Assembly (NCBI GenBank): GCA_027257055.1
Contig: JAPVLO010000205.1
Span: 1,302,001-1,366,000 of the forward strand
Length of the DNA stretch: 64,000 bases
Direction: 5' to 3'
From: Cephalopachus bancanus
Taxonomy: Eukaryota; Chordata; Mammalia; Primates; Tarsiidae
Shown: piece after piece, positions 59,280-64,000 of the stretch
How the letters are laid out: every line of letters starts with the position of its first letter
Position numbering within the stretch: position 1 is the stretch's first letter
Notes under the pieces: generated by a model
Seen by the model: only the letters and a program-made list of their open reading frames with translations
Databases searched by the model: none
What the model was told of the DNA's origin: nothing
Translations under genes and position numbers: made by a program

Positions 59280-59490
59280 TGTGTCCCGAGCACTGTGCCA
59301 AGCAATACACATATATTCTGTCATTTAATCTTTATACAAGACTATGAGGTAGATAGTATTTGCCACATTTTATAGATGGAGAAGCTGAGGTACAGAGGAG
59401 CTAGTTTTTTGGTCAAGCTCTCATGGCTAGTATAATCAGAGTTTGTGTTCAAACTAAGGTTTGTCTGACTCTAAATTCTGTTCTGGAAAG
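59280..59490 (-). repeat. MIR element
   Basis: A second antisense MIR directly after the first: GAGCACTGTGCCAAGCAATA, TCATTTAATCTTTATACAAG, TATGAGGTAGATAGTATTTG, TAGATGGAGAAGCTGAGGTA. It restarts the order, so it is a separate insertion. Confidence 0.85.
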
Positions 59491-59684
59491 TATTATGTAA
59501 AGTATTATGAAAAAATAACCTTCCTTATGCTCATCCATCTAGAATTTTCTATACTTTCTTTGGAACCATTTGCGCACTCTTTCAGTGGGTTTTAAACCAA
59601 CTCTCTTTTTGTTTCTAACCCTCAAAGAGTAAAAGAAATGTGAGAGGGGATGGGTTTTGGATACAATTCTCTACCCCTTCCATC

Positions 59685-60090
59685 ATTATGTGAGTTGTGT
59701 CTCTTCACAATTTATATGTGAAAGTCCTAAGTCCCAGTACCTCAGAATGCAATTGTATTTGGAGACAGGGCGTTTAAAAAGGCAATTAAGTTAAAATGAG
59801 GCTATTAGAGTAAGCTATAATCCAATATGACTGGTGTTCTCACAAGAAGAGGAAATTTGAACACAGGGAGAAATGCACAGATACGTTTGTGCACATGGGA
59901 AAGATCATATGAAAATACAGTGAGAAGGCAGTCATCTGCAAGCTGAGGAGAGAGGCCTCAGAAGAAGCCAAGAAGCCAAACCCACCAACACCCTGCTCTT
60001 GAACTTTTAGCCTCTAGAACCATGAGAAAGTATATTTCTTTTACAGTTTGTGGTATTTGATATGACAGCCCTAGCAGACTAATATACTCA
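59685..60090 (+). mobile_element. MaLR (MLT1-type) solo LTR
   Basis: ATTTATATGTGAAAGTCCTA, AGTCCCAGTACCTCAGAATG, GTTCTCACAAGAAGAGGAAA, GAAGGCAGTCATCTGCAAGC, AGAACCATGAGAAAGTATAT, GACAGCCCTAGCAGACTAAT follow the MLT1 LTR order. Solo; no internal region seen. Confidence 0.85.
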
Positions 60091-62690
60091 GTAAGTGGAT
60101 TTTTTGTGTCCTTCTAAATTCACTATGAAATCAGATGTGTATGTAATTCTATCTTCTGTCCTGGAAAACAGAAGTAATGTTTTTTTTCTTCTTTTTGACA
60201 TACACTTACACAGAAGACTATGAGGTTTTTCGAAGTCAGATCAGAAATCAGTAGACATTTATGCTAGATTAATATGTGCTTGTGTGTGTATGTAAAGAAA
60301 AACCCAGTAATGGACCAGGGAACTTTTATTAGGCATGGTGCATTCCTTAATAAAGAGGCAAATAATTTGCAATTCACAGGAGAATGCATTAGTCTAGGAA
60401 GACTTATACACCTACAGTTGAATGAAAAATTGTCCAGTTCTTTAAAATTGAAATTGCTTTTAGGGAGGTAAAATTCTCTTATAGAATTAATACAGTCCAC
60501 TTCAGGAGTAAGAAATAGGCAATTTATTTGTTGGTTTATTTGGTTATGAGCCCTAAAAATAAAAGTAAAGCCAACATGTGATTCTTCTTTATATCGGGAA
60601 GAGTGTACTTTCACACTCTATCCATTTATATTTTGGGGTAGACACTTCTGTTTACCTTCCCAACTCTATATACCACATCTTTTCCTCTATCAACAATAAA
60701 ATTGGGGTACCTCTGTTTCTAGTTTAAAATATCCAGCCTTTCTATGCCCATGGAGCTAAAGTTGGCCATGCTATCCTATTCTGGTAAAAGCCATGTAACT
60801 GAAAATGTATTGGTTAGAATTTTCAAGAAATCTAATGTTTCTCTGATGTTTTTTAAAGATGAAAAACTCAAATTGAAATGTATCTTTTGCTTTTCTTCTT
60901 TACGCCTTTGCCTGGCTGGATCAATGATGATACACCTGAAGGTAAAGTCATCATCCTACAACAGTGAGGAGAAATTTGCATGTCAGGGAAAGTAAAGTGG
61001 AAAGTTAGAAGGAGCTTCTGTCTCTGTTTCCTTTAGCAGCTGCTCCAGCTCTTGGCCTATCTCTAGCCGTCTTGTTCCATGTAGCCGGCTTAATCCCCCA
61101 TTGATTAAGCCACAGTAAAAAATTATCCTCCCACATTTGCCAAACATATTTCTAATCAATATGTGGACTATTTCCCATTATTTTGTTTTGTCAGAAGAGC
61201 ATCCTGTTAAAAAGTTTCCATATTTGAGTGATGGAGCAACATACAGATACACTGTGCTGGATTCTCAGACAAACTGTTACAAACATCTTTGCAGATTTTC
61301 ACTTAGAGAATGAATGATAATCTAGAAGACAAATATACTTTAGCACACTTTATTTAAGAAAGATTGTGTGCATGCTAATGTTTGAAAATATTTAAGCATT
61401 ATTTATTACATTGATTTGGCTGGCAAATAACCTTAGCCTCTCCTTATATTTCATCATGCCACACCTTCTTCCTCCAGACTTCCTGCACTGCTCCTACCCT
61501 CATGTTCCTACAGTGAGAGAAAAAAATTATTTTATGGTGAGCAGCAGATACAAAGAGAGTATTTTACTTTTAAAAAAAGCCCACATAAATTAAATTTTAA
61601 AAAATGTTTAAACAGAGGATACCAACAACATTTTAAACATTTAGTTTAATTCTGATAAGATTTATTGGCTTTCTTAAGCTTCATCTTGCGTCATTTGGGG
61701 CTTTAAATTTAGAAGCAGGGCTTATTTTTATGTTCAGATTATGGAAATTATCTGATGCATGATTGTGAGGTAACAGCATTTATTTCTGGTCTGACATATA
61801 CATTTTGTTTTTTCTTTTCAGTAAATACTGAAATTGGTCATGTATTCAGCTCTTGATTCATGTGCATGCACACATATGAACATTCATACACACTGAGGAC
61901 ACACAATCTTTTACTGAACTGGTACATATGAAATAGATTCACTGAAAAGTAAATATAATTTTAAGTTGAAATTTACATGCAGATATTTGGAAGAGGTTAG
62001 GCACTACAGAAGGAATGATGTTATTTCTCAATTTTTTATATTGTGTTCATATAAAAGGACTTAAAAGGTTTCACAAATCTTCATTAGTAAAAGAAAGTAG
62101 AAGCTAAATTTCTTTGTAATATGCAGAATTTTATATTATTACTGAGTGATGAATTTATGAATATGTGGACATAGTCAAATAGTGTTACATCTGATGTTTT
62201 CAAACATAAGGAAATCCTTTCAATGAACCTAAATCACAGGAAGCACTGGTGATTCATTCCATTTTCCATACTGTTTTTTTGGCTCAGGTCTTCGCAAACA
62301 TGAAAATAAACAGCTTATCTGAATCAAAAACATTGGCCTTTTTTTGGAGTAAGTTTTGTGGTTTAGCTCTGATTTCAAACAATTTTCTTTCCAGAAGATA
62401 TAAACATTAATATAGAACAAACAGTAGATTTTACCCATTTCCTGAATCGTGCACGTTGTTCCTGAGAAGTAATTTTTCACTAAAAACCCAGACTTCACCA
62501 CTATACAATTTATCCATGTAACTAAAAACCACGTGTACTCCATAGCTATTGAGGTTCCAAAAAAGAGCAGATTGATAAAGATAAAGCACACTAATGCTAT
62601 ATGTATTTTAAAGTTGGTACTTTGATTTTCCATGGATAAACCATAATGAGATCAAATATTTTAGGTTAGCCCTAGTCATAATTGTGAAGT
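60091..62690. other. 2.6 kb unique DNA
   Basis: No gene or dispersed repeat recognised. ORFs 60264-60614 (minus), 60744-60995 (plus) and 62229-62633 (minus, 134 codons with one hydrophobic stretch) have no recognised motif. Confidence 0.5.
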
Positions 62691-62692
62691 TG

Positions 62693-62790
62693 AAGTTTTT
62701 CCCCCTACTTTCCTTCTTTCTTTTCTTTGCTTTTTCTCTCTCTTCCTCCCCCCTACTTCTTTCTTTCTCTTATTTTTTTCTTTCTTTTTT
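62693..62790. repeat. Poly-pyrimidine tract
   Basis: About 95 nt almost purely C/T with TTCTTTC, TCTCTCTC and CCTCCCCCC units. It runs into the Alu T tail and may be that tail's expanded form. Confidence 0.85.
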
Positions 62791-62791
62791 G

Positions 62792-63064
62792 AGTCTCACT
62801 CTGCCACCCAGGCTGGAGTGCAGTGGCACATTCACGGTTCACTGCCGCCATGACCTCCTGGACTCAGGCGATCCTTCCACCTCAACCTCCTGAGTAGCTG
62901 GAACTATAGGCATGTGCCACCATGACTGGTTGATTTTTAAATTTTTTGTAGAGACGAGGCCTTACTATGTCGAGGACTTACTATGTTACCCAGGCTGGTC
63001 TCAAACTCCTTGGTTCAAGCAATCCTTTTGATTCAACCTTTCAAAGTTCTGGGATTACAGGCAG
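62792..63064 (-). mobile_element. AluJ-like dimer with internal duplication
   Basis: Old minus-strand Alu (CTCACTCTGCCACCCAGGCT, GGAACTATAGGCATGTGCCA, GTTCTGGGATTACAGG). Around 62960-62990 the sequence CTTACTATGT occurs twice with TCGAGGA between, a local duplication in the left monomer. Confidence 0.92.
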
Positions 63065-63074
63065 GAAGATTTTG

Positions 63075-64000
63075 AAAGCATCACCTTTCTTCTTCTCTCT
63101 TCCATTTTCATTTTCTCCTCTGGGTTCCTGCCTCCTCTCTTCTTTCCCCACCACTATCACCACCAAAATACCCCTCCCCTCCTGCTCTCCATAGGCCACA
63201 GAATGTAAGTAATGACTGCAGCATAGACCTTGCAATTACACCCTCTATCTCCAAGTCCTGATCCTGGACCAATTACTTCACATGGTTTCTGTGTTGCTCT
63301 TTCCTAATCTGCAATCTGGGATAAATAACATTTATTTTGCACAGTGTAAGAATTCTCAAAAATTTCTCATGAAATTCCTGCCACATAGTAGCTCTGACTC
63401 AAAATTATTATGATCCAGGCAGTCTCCCCCAAAACTACATTGATACTTCAGAATTATTTCTGTGCCCTTGGCTAATCAGCACTCCCATTTCCTCTGTGAC
63501 TTTATGTCAGGAAACTAAACGAGGAAAGAATTAGATAAAATACTTTAGATATGAATTGCTTATAACATTGTGTAGCCAGATTAATGAACAATGTGAGTTT
63601 GATGAGACACAGATATAGAGTCATTAATCTTTTTCTTTTAAAAATCATTTTCTTCAAATATTCCATGGAATTTCCATAACTTTCTCAGTGACAACTTGGG
63701 GGGAAATACCACAGATTTCTTGTCATTCTCAGTTATTTAACATCAGCTTTGCTAGCTTATATTCAATTTAAACCTTTATCTTCCTTCCATCAGCAACATG
63801 GCTTTTGGCCTAAAGGACTTGGAACTGGGAAGTGGTCAGATCTGATGGAGACACTCTTCCTCTTTCTGAAGCTCTTTTTCTTCTGGTGGATTGAGGAAAG
63901 ATAAGTGAGATGGGGAGAAAAGGTCAGTCAAATGATTCTTATTTAATTGGGGTTATTCTTTTCCTTTCTTGACTTGGACAGTTTCCCTGGTGATGACCTC
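63075..64000. other. Unique DNA with a MIR-like segment
   Basis: Pyrimidine-rich at 63080-63190. A MIR-like stretch at about 63250-63390 (GACCAATTACTTCACATGGT, TTCCTAATCTGCAATCTGGG, CATAGTAG). Nothing else recognised up to the window end. Confidence 0.5.

Noticed and set aside
62229..62633. Minus ORF of 134 codons with a hydrophobic segment
   Set aside because: No recognised family; a frame of this length is expected by chance in 64 kb, and the hydrophobic part follows from T-rich DNA.

Overview
The window is repeat-dense, AT-rich primate nuclear DNA. I find no intact protein-coding gene and no structural RNA gene; the DNA is intergenic or intronic. Dimeric Alu (7SL-derived) elements on both strands place it in a primate. 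The youngest Alus are unusual: the left monomer carries a GGGTTCGAGACC B box inside a GC-rich palindromic context, the right monomer ends in a CCGGGAGCGGCC block before CACTGCAC, and the tail begins CTCCAACTC. They lack the lemur and galago right-monomer forms known to me and also the anthropoid AluS/Y form. A tarsier is my best inference, not a proof.

Layout. 0-6 kb: an L1 3' stub, two Alus and a 3.5 kb 5'-truncated minus-strand L1 with recognisable endonuclease-end and reverse-transcriptase motifs. 6.5-15.3 kb: a cluster of internally deleted mariner-type DNA transposons of three families (6537-7098; 7625-8180 and 9569-11041; 14385-15323). One is split by a 5'-inverted L1 that seems to carry 3'-transduced DNA. 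18.9-21.1 kb: a Tigger-like transposon holding a nested Alu, a mariner and an L1. 22-48 kb: mostly unique AT-rich DNA with Alus of successive ages, ancient L1, MIR and MER20-like remnants, and one unexplained short ORF behind a splice-acceptor-like tract (about 40.47-40.61 kb). 51.9-57.1 kb: an endogenous retrovirus in minus orientation with R-U5...U3-R-poly(A) structure, the hallmark of a viral RNA copied back by L1 machinery. 57-64 kb: ancient repeats (MIR, a MaLR LTR), Alus, poly-pyrimidine tracts and a near-perfect 20-bp inverted repeat at 57595-57640.

Nothing acts as a pathway. The biology here is a stratified record of transposition: old Tigger, MIR and MER elements, then mariners, then lineage-specific L1 and Alu activity with target-site duplications still readable. 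The best candidates for a second look are the processed retrovirus with its tRNA-Gln-like primer site, the three mariner families, the Alu subfamily series and the 57.6 kb hairpin.
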